A DNA stretch of 64,000 bases, from assembly GCA_900546435.1 (NCBI GenBank), contig URCQ01000007.1, forward strand, positions 1 to 64,000, read 5' to 3'. The position numbers and the translations under genes are program-made. A model generated the notes under the pieces. It was not told where the DNA came from, did no database searches, and worked only from the letters and a program-made list of their open reading frames with translations. The first letter of the stretch is position 1. Each line of letters starts with the position of its first letter. Origin of the DNA: an uncultured Pseudobutyrivibrio sp. (GTDB lineage: Bacteria > Bacillota > Clostridia > Lachnospirales > Lachnospiraceae). Below, piece by piece: positions 1-8,299 of this stretch.

Positions 1-49
1 ATTTTCTCAAGTTAATGTTTCCCTGAAAAAGTGACATTTTCAAAAGTTA

Positions 50-63
50 TTGACATGTGTCAA
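50..63. promoter_or_regulatory. 14-bp perfect palindrome upstream of transporter
   Basis: TTGACATGTGTCAA reads the same on both strands. It lies about 100 bases before the transporter start and just upstream of a possible promoter, so it could be an operator. Its left half also resembles a -35 hexamer, but no good -10 follows at 16-18 bases. No regulator gene is visible beside it. Confidence 0.35.
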
Positions 64-86
64 CCTCTCTAATTCTTTCACAAGTC

Positions 87-115
87 TTGTAGTTTTCCTC
101 AGCATCGGTTAATAT
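87..115 (+). promoter_or_regulatory. Possible sigma-A promoter of the NSS transporter
   Basis: A TTGTAG -35 and a TAATAT -10 are separated by 17 bases and lie about 50 bases before the coding start. The match is moderate. Confidence 0.35.
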
Positions 116-165
116 ATGTATTCTGATATTTATATAAAGAAGAATATCTCGAGGAGGTTTTTATA

Positions 166-1500
166 ATGAAACGTGAACAATTAGGAAGTCGTCTGGGCTT
201 TATTATGTTATCCGCCGGCTGTGCCATCGGCTGTGGAAACATGTGGAAATTCCCATGGATGTGTGGGCAAAATGGTGGTGGAAGTTTTATGCTCGTCTAT
301 ATCATTTGCCTGATTATTTTAGGCATCCCTGCGCTGACCATGGAATTTTCAATTGGCCGAGCTGCACAGACCAGCCCACTTCATATGTATCATAAACTAG
401 AAAAGCCCGGGCAGAAATGGGGACTCTTTGGTCCAGTCTGTCTCATTGGCAATTTAGCACTGATGGCTTTTTATACCGTTGTATGTGGCTGGCTGATTTA
501 CTATTTCTGTAAGTTTTTAACCGGGCAAAATGCATCACTCGGTTTTGATACCATGATTGCAAATCCCATCGTCAATGTTTCCTTCCTGCTTGTCACCGTT
601 GTTGTTGCATTTATCATTCTTTCTTTTGAATTGCAAGGCGGTTTGGAACGAATCACAAAAATCATGATGTCCGCATTACTCGTTCTCTTGCTTGTACTTG
701 CCATCCATAGCCTTTTGTTAAAAGGTGCAGGAGCCGGTGTACAATTCTATTTAAAACCTGATTTTTCTAAAATTGATGGTTCTGTCATTGTTGGTGCCAT
801 GAACCAGGCATTTTTTACGCTTTCTACCGGTATGGGCGGTATGGCAATTTTTGGAAGTTATATTGGAAAAGACCGCTCTCTGATGGGCGAAGCCTTACAT
901 GTCATCAGTCTGGATACTCTGGTTGCTTTTCTTGCCGGCATCATTATCTTCCCGGCATGTTTTACTTATAATCTGGAAGTAAATGCAGGACCAAGTCTGT
1001 TATTTGATACTATGGCAACTGTATTTAATAACATGTCCGGCGGACGTATTTGGGGCGCTTTATTCTTCCTTTTTATGATCTTTGCAGCACTCTCAACAGT
1101 ACTTGGTGTATGTGAAAATATCCTCGCCATGATTCGTGAACTGACTGGCTGGTCACGACCAAAAGGAAGCCTTGTCTGCGGTATTCTTGTGTTCTTGCTG
1201 GCACTGACCACAGCACTTGGATTCAATGTCATCCATTTCCAGCCATTTTCAGATGGAACCACCTTTTTGGATTTTTGGGATTTTATTGTTTCCACTAACA
1301 TCCTTCCACTTGGCTCACTCATCCTTGCTCTCTTCTGCTGCCACAAGTTTGGCTGGGGCTGGGATAACTTCCTGAAAGAAGCCAATACCGGAAAAGGACC
1401 CAAAATACAATCCTGGCAGAAACCGATTTTCACCGTCATTGTGCCAACCATCATTGCCCTGATTTACATTTACGGCATTGCAACTTTCCAATGGCATTAG
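166..1500 (+). CDS. Sodium:neurotransmitter symporter (NSS) family transporter
   Basis: This is a sodium-dependent amino-acid or amine uptake transporter of the cytoplasmic membrane. The N-terminal signature GCGNMWKFPW followed by NGGGSF matches the unwound TM1 and following region that bind sodium and substrate in LeuT-type NSS proteins. About 11 hydrophobic segments fill its 444 residues, which fits the shorter bacterial NSS members with 11 rather than 12 helices. The start follows an AGGAGG ribosome site spaced about eight bases. It stands alone, with its own probable promoter upstream and a separate promoter for the next gene. The substrate cannot be read from sequence. Tryptophan, tyrosine or branched-chain amino acids are known in the family, and the neighbouring aromatic-pathway gene is only a weak hint. 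Confidence 0.9.
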   Translation: MKREQLGSRLGFIMLSAGCAIGCGNMWKFPWMCGQNGGGSFMLVYIICLIILGIPALTMEFSIGRAAQTSPLHMYHKLEKPGQKWGLFGPVCLIGNLALMAFYTVVCGWLIYYFCKFLTGQNASLGFDTMIANPIVNVSFLLVTVVVAFIILSFELQGGLERITKIMMSALLVLLLVLAIHSLLLKGAGAGVQFYLKPDFSKIDGSVIVGAMNQAFFTLSTGMGGMAIFGSYIGKDRSLMGEALHVISLDTLVAFLAGIIIFPACFTYNLEVNAGPSLLFDTMATVFNNMSGGRIWGALFFLFMIFAALSTVLGVCENILAMIRELTGWSRPKGSLVCGILVFLLALTTALGFNVIHFQPFSDGTTFLDFWDFIVSTNILPLGSLILALFCCHKFGWGWDNFLKEANTGKGPKIQSWQKPIFTVIVPTIIALIYIYGIATFQWH

Positions 1501-1511
1501 TATAAGAATGT

Positions 1512-1540
1512 TTGACAGCCTACATCTTTTTTTATAAAAT
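1512..1540 (+). promoter_or_regulatory. Strong sigma-A promoter of DAHP synthase gene
   Basis: A perfect TTGACA is followed after 17 bases by TAAAAT. It lies just after the transporter stop codon and about 50 bases before the DAHP synthase start, so that gene is probably transcribed separately. Confidence 0.7.
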
Positions 1541-1588
1541 AAAGTTTGTTAATTTTATGTCGTTTTCTGCGACGGAATGGAGATTATC

Positions 1589-2623
1589 ATGAGCTTTTCT
1601 TATTTAAAACAAATGCCAGATCCGGACACCATCAAAAATGAATACGCTTTAACACCGGAAATGAAGGCACTCAAAGCTGACAGAGATCAGCAAATTGCAG
1701 ATATTATTACTGGAAAGGACGATCGTGTTCTTGCGATTATCGGCCCATGTTCTGCTGATAACGAGGATTCTGTTTGCGAATATGTGAATCGTCTGACTTC
1801 CATACAAGAAAAAATCAAGGATCGTGTTCTCATTGTTCCTCGTATTTACACAAATAAGCCTAGAACAACCGGTTCCGGTTATAAAGGCATCGCTTCCCAA
1901 CCGGATCCAACCAAGGCTCCAGACATGGTAGAAGGATTGATTGCTATGCGTAAGATGCATTTACGTGCCATCCGCGAAAGTGGTTTTACCTGCGCAGATG
2001 AAATGCTTTATCCGGAGAACTGGAGATATGTTGAAGATCTCCTCTCCTATGTTGCCATCGGTGCACGTTCTGTAGAAGACCAGCATCATCGTCTTACCGT
2101 CAGTGGTTTCGATGTTGCCAGTGGTATGAAAAATCCGACCAGTGGCGATTTTTCCGTAATGTTAAATTCTGTGTATGCTGCACAGCATGCGCACCACTTT
2201 ACATTCTCCGGTTATGAAGTCCGCACGACAGGTAACCCACTAGCTCATACCATTTTACGTGGTGCTGTCAGCAAACATGGCAACTGTGTACAAAATTACC
2301 ACTACGAAGATCTTGTTCGTCTATCAGATATGTATGCATCCATGGAGCTTGTAAATCCAGCAACAATTGTAGATGCCAACCACTCAAATTCCAACAAACA
2401 GTTCAAACAACAGATTCGTATTGTACGCGAAGTCATGATGAGTCGTCAGTTCTCCGATGACGTCAAAAAACTTGTCAAAGGTGTCATGGTTGAAAGTTAC
2501 CTCAAAGAAGGCTCACAAAAAATCTCCGACCACCAGGTGTATGGTCAATCCATCACGGATCCTTGCATCGGCTGGGAAGATACCGAAAGCATACTTTATA
2601 TGATCGCAGATTTAAATAAATAA
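1589..2623 (+). CDS. aroF: 3-deoxy-7-phosphoheptulonate (DAHP) synthase, class I
   Basis: The enzyme condenses phosphoenolpyruvate with erythrose 4-phosphate, the first step of aromatic amino-acid synthesis, in the cytoplasm. The protein is 344 residues, the usual length of the AroF/G/H type. Recognisable family segments are GPCSADN near residue 55, PRTTGSGYKG, the DQHHRLTVSG stretch and DANHSNSNKQ near residue 265, which carry substrate- and metal-binding residues. An ATG 12 bases further upstream is in frame. I chose the inner ATG because GGAG sits seven bases before it, while the outer ATG has only a weak site. No leader peptide or T-box is visible, so feedback inhibition of the enzyme is the more likely control. 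Which isozyme class it matches (Phe-, Tyr- or Trp-sensitive) cannot be told. Confidence 0.92.
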   Translation: MSFSYLKQMPDPDTIKNEYALTPEMKALKADRDQQIADIITGKDDRVLAIIGPCSADNEDSVCEYVNRLTSIQEKIKDRVLIVPRIYTNKPRTTGSGYKGIASQPDPTKAPDMVEGLIAMRKMHLRAIRESGFTCADEMLYPENWRYVEDLLSYVAIGARSVEDQHHRLTVSGFDVASGMKNPTSGDFSVMLNSVYAAQHAHHFTFSGYEVRTTGNPLAHTILRGAVSKHGNCVQNYHYEDLVRLSDMYASMELVNPATIVDANHSNSNKQFKQQIRIVREVMMSRQFSDDVKKLVKGVMVESYLKEGSQKISDHQVYGQSITDPCIGWEDTESILYMIADLNK

Positions 2624-2641
2624 CCGTATAAATAACATGAA

Positions 2642-2680
2642 AAACGCCGGTATTCACTGCTTGTCAATACCGGCGTTTTA
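2642..2680. terminator. Bidirectional intrinsic terminator
   Basis: A perfect 14-bp stem (AAAACGCCGGTATT with its complement) encloses an 11-base loop, with A- and T-rich flanks on both sides. It sits between the convergent DAHP synthase and diguanylate cyclase genes and can serve both. Confidence 0.88.
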
Positions 2681-2698
2681 TTATCACTTTTTTATTTG

Positions 2699-4099
2699 CT
2701 ATTTCTTATTTCTTCGATAAAACTCTTTCTTTTGTTCATACATAGCCTTATCTGCTTCTTTTGTGAGGTCTTCGATCGAATACCCGGTGAATTCACTTGC
2801 AAGAGCATAACCCGCGGACACACTTAAGCTTTTCACTTTTTCACCCGACCATGATGTTATACTCCGGTCCATTTCCATAAGCGTTTCTTCTGCCTGTTCT
2901 TTTTTCATCGTTCCGAACACCACAAACTCATCCTCGCCAATACGGAATGTCCTACCCTTATTGCCTACGGCCTTCATGATGCAATCTGCTGCACCACAAA
3001 TCAATTCATCTCCCGCTTCATGTCCCAAAGTATCATTGACTACTTTCAGCCCATTGATATCAATTAAGAACGCCACGAAATCTTCCGGCGCCTGATTATC
3101 ATAGGATTCCATCACATCGTTATATGCAAAACGGCTAAATACACCTGTGAGTGGATCAATGGAAATCTTTACACTTTGTTCATTGAGCTTTTCGTCCATT
3201 TTTACTTGCTGCATCGTATAATATTCATTGATCCAGCGAACAATGACACTAACAATCTCAAACAGGCATACCAATGCGCATAACAGTTGGACCAGAAAAT
3301 TTGCAATATTTAAATCCAATGTCCCGGTGACTGCAACTCCTTGCGACATAAGTTCTACTAAAATCCTTTTTCGCAAATACATGATACAAAGAATCCCTAT
3401 AATCAATGCCCCAAACTTTGCATAACGAAATACGCGCTTATAGTCCTTTGATTCTTCTACCTCGCAATTCTCACATAAGTAGGAAAGATAATTTTTAACT
3501 TTTTGTTTTGATAAAAAGTAGTGGACAAAGCAGCAGGCTGCTGCCGCCAGTACGTATGATAACCAGTCTCGGAACACAGGAAGCGCTGACCAGTTTAAAA
3601 TCAGTTCGTGGAATATCGTCGGGAAAAACAATGCATACGGCACAAACATGATCGCTCCATATAAAAAGGTATTGAGCACAGCTAACAGTGCAATACCAAT
3701 ATAGATATGTTTGCGTGGTTTGCGAAAATAAATACCAAAAATCAAACTTGCAACGATCGCAAACAGAATTCTGGCTACCGCAAACATGAGGGAGCGGATT
3801 GGCACACCACTTACTATTGGCGAATATAGCAAATCCAACGTAGCAGTTGCAAAGGAAGCCAGCCATATGGAAGTCAGTGCAAATACACACATGACGGGAA
3901 CACTTCCTTCTATACCAAATATCATTGCTGCAACAATGACTAAAATATGTAATGTAGTCGATGATATCATCGAAAAATCAATATAACCAAGATATGAAAA
4001 TGCAAAGATGGCTTCGAGTGCCATCAATACTAACACTATTTCGCGCTTTTTCTTTTTCGTAAGCGCAACACCATACAATGTTTGAAAACGATTCATCAT
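2699..4099 (-). CDS. Membrane diguanylate cyclase-like protein with variant GEDEF motif
   Basis: The first ~300 residues hold about six to eight hydrophobic segments and form a membrane sensor region. The rest is a GGDEF domain beginning around DPLTGVFSRFAYND. GGDEF domains make cyclic di-GMP from two GTP. The signature motif here reads RIGEDEF, so the second glycine is replaced by glutamate. The upstream DINGLKVVNDTLGHEAGD segment keeps the usual metal- and GTP-contacting residues. I see no RxxD inhibitory site before the motif. The variant could lower or abolish catalysis, so the protein may instead bind GTP or c-di-GMP. The gene is alone between a terminator and the rsmH-like gene, which is transcribed in the same direction and lies upstream of it. 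Confidence 0.85.
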   Translation of the reverse strand: MMNRFQTLYGVALTKKKKREIVLVLMALEAIFAFSYLGYIDFSMISSTTLHILVIVAAMIFGIEGSVPVMCVFALTSIWLASFATATLDLLYSPIVSGVPIRSLMFAVARILFAIVASLIFGIYFRKPRKHIYIGIALLAVLNTFLYGAIMFVPYALFFPTIFHELILNWSALPVFRDWLSYVLAAAACCFVHYFLSKQKVKNYLSYLCENCEVEESKDYKRVFRYAKFGALIIGILCIMYLRKRILVELMSQGVAVTGTLDLNIANFLVQLLCALVCLFEIVSVIVRWINEYYTMQQVKMDEKLNEQSVKISIDPLTGVFSRFAYNDVMESYDNQAPEDFVAFLIDINGLKVVNDTLGHEAGDELICGAADCIMKAVGNKGRTFRIGEDEFVVFGTMKKEQAEETLMEMDRSITSWSGEKVKSLSVSAGYALASEFTGYSIEDLTKEADKAMYEQKKEFYRRNKK

Positions 4100-4127
4100 G
4101 TTACCTATCTTTCATAACTATTATTCA

Positions 4128-5180
4128 CTATGCTCTAATTGCCCAACGCAGCTTTGTAGATCTCGCTCTTCCATTCTGGGCACATTCCTGGGCAGAAGGT
4201 CGAATCACATCCTTCGCATAGGAAGAATAAATTCCCTCTTTATATCCCTGTTTCAGCGCTTTTTTCACTAATTTATCCTCACCGGAGTGAAACGTCAAAA
4301 TAGCCACTCGTCCACCCGGTTTTAATACTCCCGGCAATTTCTCCATAAACTCATAGAGAACTTCAAATTCCTGGTTCACATCAATACGCAGTGCCTGGAA
4401 TACTCTTTGGCATGTTTTCTTCACCGTATCCTTCTGCTCTTTTTCCGGCAGAAACGATAAGGTTTGTTCAATCACTTCGCGTAATTTTGTTGTAGTATCT
4501 ATGCGATTTCCTTTGCGAATTTCATCGGTGATTGCCTTCGCAATCTCCTCGCAATATGGTTCATCTGCATTCTCGTCCAACATTCCTGCGAGTTCTTCTT
4601 TTGAAATCGTATCCAGTCGCTCTGCTGCACTGATGCCTGTTTGTTGATTTAAGCGCAAATCCAATGGACCATCCACTTTGAACGAAAATCCTCTCTTTGG
4701 ATTGTCTATCTGCATGGATGATACACCCAGGTCTGCCAGAATAAAATCAAATCCTCCTGCTTCCTTTGCAATCTCATCAATAGTGCAGAAGTTTTGCAAT
4801 TTTATCGTAAGTATTTCCTCTCCATATCCCAAATCTGCCAGTCGTTTCTTTGTCTTCGCAGATTCTTCCGGATCTACATCGGTAGCATACATATGTCCTT
4901 CGCCTTTTAAACAGGCGAGCATAGCTTTTGTGTGTCCGCCATAACCAAGTGTGGCATCAAAGCCTGTCTCCCCTGGTTGGATATCTAAAATATCAATAAT
5001 TTCTTTTACCATAATAGAAATATGCATTCCTGCCGGCGTATTTCCTTTACTTATGACATGCTCAATGGTGTCCTGATACTTTTCCGGCTGAAGCTCTTTA
5101 TATTTCTCCTCAAATTTCTTTGGGTATTTTCCTTTATAGCGCACACGCCTTTTATGCGGTGTTTGTGTTTCCTGATTCAT
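4128..5180 (-). CDS. RsmH/MraW-like S-adenosylmethionine methyltransferase, divergent paralogue
   Basis: RsmH methylates N4 of C1402 in 16S rRNA. This protein shows the fold and key motifs: DATLGYGGHTKA for SAM binding near residue 80, ILADLGVSS near 145, DLRLNQQTG, QALRIDVNQE, AILTFHSGEDKLVK and a C-terminal ARSTKLRWA. It differs from standard RsmH in two ways. It has a basic N-terminal extension of about 40 residues (KRRVRYKGKYPKKF), and the usual H-x-PVLL opening is replaced by GMHISIMVKEI. At 350 residues it is longer than the usual ~310. It is not next to mraZ, ftsL or pbp genes, where the housekeeping rsmH normally sits, so it is probably a second copy with its own role. GGAGAGG precedes the start. 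Confidence 0.8.
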   Translation of the reverse strand: MNQETQTPHKRRVRYKGKYPKKFEEKYKELQPEKYQDTIEHVISKGNTPAGMHISIMVKEIIDILDIQPGETGFDATLGYGGHTKAMLACLKGEGHMYATDVDPEESAKTKKRLADLGYGEEILTIKLQNFCTIDEIAKEAGGFDFILADLGVSSMQIDNPKRGFSFKVDGPLDLRLNQQTGISAAERLDTISKEELAGMLDENADEPYCEEIAKAITDEIRKGNRIDTTTKLREVIEQTLSFLPEKEQKDTVKKTCQRVFQALRIDVNQEFEVLYEFMEKLPGVLKPGGRVAILTFHSGEDKLVKKALKQGYKEGIYSSYAKDVIRPSAQECAQNGRARSTKLRWAIRA

Positions 5181-5249
5181 CGCCTCTCCTTACAATATCA
5201 AATAGCTACTTCTATCATACCATAATTTCGAGTGCAAAATCTTTCTTTT

Positions 5250-8200
5250 TCATCTGTCAACCGATTTTTTACTTTCTCTCAAGTAATAAATCGTCGGTAC
5301 CACAACCATCGTCAACACGGTAGAAAACAGCAGTCCAAACAACAAGGTTACCGCCATCGGCGCAGACATCGGATCCTTTGAGGCAATCAGCGGAACCAGA
5401 CCTATACAGGTCGTCACACTCGAAATCATAATCGGGCGGAATCTGGCAGCCACGGCACTTCGGCAGGCTTCTCTGACACTCTCACCATTTCTTCGTTTTT
5501 CGTCAATCACTTCAATCAAAAGAATACCATTGTTTACCACGATTCCAAAAAGTGCCACAATACCAAGCAGGGCCATTGCCTGGATATTCATATTTAAAAT
5601 CCATAAACCAAAACAGCATCCGATCATGGATAGCGGAATCGAGGTCAGGATATTAAATGGTTTTCCAAAATCTTTAAACTGCAACAACAGAATGATATAA
5701 ATAATCAAGATTGCCACACCCGCTGCCTTGATTAGATCCACAATCAGAGACAACATATTGCTCATCTCACCCTGCTCTACAATCGTCACGCCACTCGTAT
5801 CCATCTGATCCAGATACTTCTTTTCAAACTGTGCTTCAATATTGCCTGATACATAACCCGACTGCACACCGGAAAGAACTTTAACATAACGTTTTCCATT
5901 ATAGTGGTTAATCAGCGGAACTGTTGGCTCTAACGTAATATCAGCCACTTGTCCAAGCAATACGTGTGTTTCACTTACGCTTCCTGAAATTGGAAGATTT
6001 TTTAATTCCTCCAGACTATCCACTTTGGCACGAACCACAATATCCATTTCATCTTCCGAGCCGGTATAGGTTGATGCCGTTGCGCCCATAAGACTTGTAT
6101 TCAACTGCTTTACAATATCATATTTCAAAAGTCCGTACCCAGACAGACGTTCACTGTCTAAGTTCACTTTATATTCGTACTGGGCGTTCACTGACGTATC
6201 ACGCACATTCGTGGTTCCTTCAATCGTCGACAAATCCTCTACCATCTGTGTAGCTAAGGCATTGATTTCCTCCATATCATCACCAGAAACTGTGTAAACG
6301 ATTTTATCATCTGCCGGCATAGAATATTCCAGACATTTTACCTCAATCGTTGCTCCGGAAACGCGCTCATTGATTTCCTGCTGCAACTGTTTTGCCGCCT
6401 TTTCTGTACTACCAGCTTTTTTTAGCGCATCCTCATCCAACTCCATCATAATACGTCCTGCATTATCTGCATCGCTTAAGGATGGCACGGAGATAAAGAA
6501 ACTTGGAAGACCTCCCCCCACTGCAGAAGTATAATGAGAAACCAAATCACTTTCGTCCAAAATCTGTTCCACTTCATCCATCGTGTTTGCTGTCGCGTCA
6601 AGATTCATCGTTTCCCCTTGCACATCAAGGTATAAAATCGGTTTTGACGAATATGGGAAAAACTGCATACCCAATTGTGTAACGAGGACAGCCGCCAATC
6701 CCAATGTCGCAAAAGCCACCACGAGCGTTCGCTTCGGATAGCGCATGCCCACCCCTAGCAAACGGTCAAAAAATGTAAAAATTATATTTTCCTTTTTGTT
6801 CTTCTTTTCCTTTTCCGGTTTAAAGAAGAAATAAGCAAGTACCGGGATACCACACATAGCCATGATATAAGAAGCAATCAGAGATGTAATAACAACCGTT
6901 GGAATGGTACCAGCCACTTTTCCTATCGCTCCCGGTACAAAATATATAATGCCAAAAGTCACAATCGTCGTCAGTGTACTTGTCAAAACTGGCAGCCATG
7001 TCTCTTGCACACCACCAATAATCGCTGCTTCTTTTTCTTCCCCTGCATTCATGTGCTGCTGGATTGCCTCACTGATTACAACCGCGTTATCTACTAAAAT
7101 ACCCAGACTGATAATCAGCGCCGCTATCGAGATAAATTGAAATTCAATACCGAGCAAATACATGACGGTAAATGTCACCAAAATACTAACCGGAAGTGCT
7201 GTACTAATCACAAGTGCATTGCGAATTCCAACACCAATCAATACCACAACCATAATCAGTAGGATACTCTCGATCAAATTCCAGATAAAGCCATTGATAT
7301 TTTCACTGATAGCTTCCGGTGCATACATGACTTCATGAAAATCCAAATGCTCCGGCAATTGCTTCTTAATTTTGTTGATTTCACTACGCACACCTTTACC
7401 GACATTTACGGCATTCACGCCTTCGTCAAAGGTGCCGACAAGCAAGATACAGGATTTCCCATCCTGTTCATAATATTTATCACTTGTATTTTCCACATAG
7501 ACATTGGCAACATCCTTTAGCTTCACAAAAGACAGACTATCCTCTGCACCGCCAATCACGGTATTTTCAATGTCAGACAGGCTTGTAAAAAGCCCGTCAC
7601 TTGTCACGGTCACTGTCCCAGAATCATAGTCGATACTGCCCGCTGGAATATTGAGATTTTGCGCCTGCATCAGTGATAAAATATTCTCAATCGAAACATG
7701 ATACGACTGCAGTTTTTGAATATCTGCTTCCACGACAACCTGCTTCTTACTAACGCCTTCCAATGAAACCGAAGATACATGCTCTACCGATTCCAATTCA
7801 TCCTTGATGGTCTTTGCATAAGATGCAAGCTCCTCTGTGGAATATGTTTCTCCGGATAAACTAATAATAAACTGGTTGTTTGCCACCAGTTTTGTATTAA
7901 CAGCAGACGTCTGGCACATATCCGGCAATTCTGATTGTGCGTCCGATACGCACTCACGCAGCTTTGACTCGACATCTTCTATCGCTACACTTGTATCATA
8001 ATATACAATAATAGCACTTGCAGATTCCATGCTCATACTGGTCGTATAATCCACATGCTCTAATGTGCCAATTTCCTCTTCCAGCTTATCCGTCACATAT
8101 TCTTCTACTTCCTCCGGCGATGCCCCCGGATAGATCGTTGTTACCAATGCGATTGCTATCGATGTGTCAGGATTTTCCTGTTTTGGCACCAGATAATAGC

Positions 8201-8285
8201 TGATGCCGCCAATGAGTACAATGATAAGCAGAAAGAACACAACAATCGTTCGATTATGTAATAATCCTTTTGTTAATTTATCCAT
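5250..8285 (-). CDS. RND-family efflux pump (AcrB/MMPL-like permease)
   Basis: This 1011-residue protein has the classic RND layout: an N-terminal helix (residues 12-31), a large outer loop, a block of six helices (about 330-490), a second large outer loop and a final block of helices. The sequence LGILVDNAVVISEAI and its C-terminal counterpart GIVVNNGILLIEVI are the conserved TM4 and TM10 regions. The PNPDTS-like opening (PKQENPDTSIAIALVTTIYPGASPEE in outline) is typical of the family. It exports drugs, metals or lipids using the proton gradient. It is encoded 14 bases after its membrane-fusion partner and follows an AGGAGG site. In a single-membrane cell there is no outer-membrane channel to join, so its job may be release or flipping of a lipid-like substrate. 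The substrate is unknown. Confidence 0.9.
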   Translation of the reverse strand: MDKLTKGLLHNRTIVVFFLLIIVLIGGISYYLVPKQENPDTSIAIALVTTIYPGASPEEVEEYVTDKLEEEIGTLEHVDYTTSMSMESASAIIVYYDTSVAIEDVESKLRECVSDAQSELPDMCQTSAVNTKLVANNQFIISLSGETYSTEELASYAKTIKDELESVEHVSSVSLEGVSKKQVVVEADIQKLQSYHVSIENILSLMQAQNLNIPAGSIDYDSGTVTVTSDGLFTSLSDIENTVIGGAEDSLSFVKLKDVANVYVENTSDKYYEQDGKSCILLVGTFDEGVNAVNVGKGVRSEINKIKKQLPEHLDFHEVMYAPEAISENINGFIWNLIESILLIMVVVLIGVGIRNALVISTALPVSILVTFTVMYLLGIEFQFISIAALIISLGILVDNAVVISEAIQQHMNAGEEKEAAIIGGVQETWLPVLTSTLTTIVTFGIIYFVPGAIGKVAGTIPTVVITSLIASYIMAMCGIPVLAYFFFKPEKEKKNKKENIIFTFFDRLLGVGMRYPKRTLVVAFATLGLAAVLVTQLGMQFFPYSSKPILYLDVQGETMNLDATANTMDEVEQILDESDLVSHYTSAVGGGLPSFFISVPSLSDADNAGRIMMELDEDALKKAGSTEKAAKQLQQEINERVSGATIEVKCLEYSMPADDKIVYTVSGDDMEEINALATQMVEDLSTIEGTTNVRDTSVNAQYEYKVNLDSERLSGYGLLKYDIVKQLNTSLMGATASTYTGSEDEMDIVVRAKVDSLEELKNLPISGSVSETHVLLGQVADITLEPTVPLINHYNGKRYVKVLSGVQSGYVSGNIEAQFEKKYLDQMDTSGVTIVEQGEMSNMLSLIVDLIKAAGVAILIIYIILLLQFKDFGKPFNILTSIPLSMIGCCFGLWILNMNIQAMALLGIVALFGIVVNNGILLIEVIDEKRRNGESVREACRSAVAARFRPIMISSVTTCIGLVPLIASKDPMSAPMAVTLLFGLLFSTVLTMVVVPTIYYLRESKKSVDR

Positions 8286-8299
8286 ACTATGCTGCCCTC

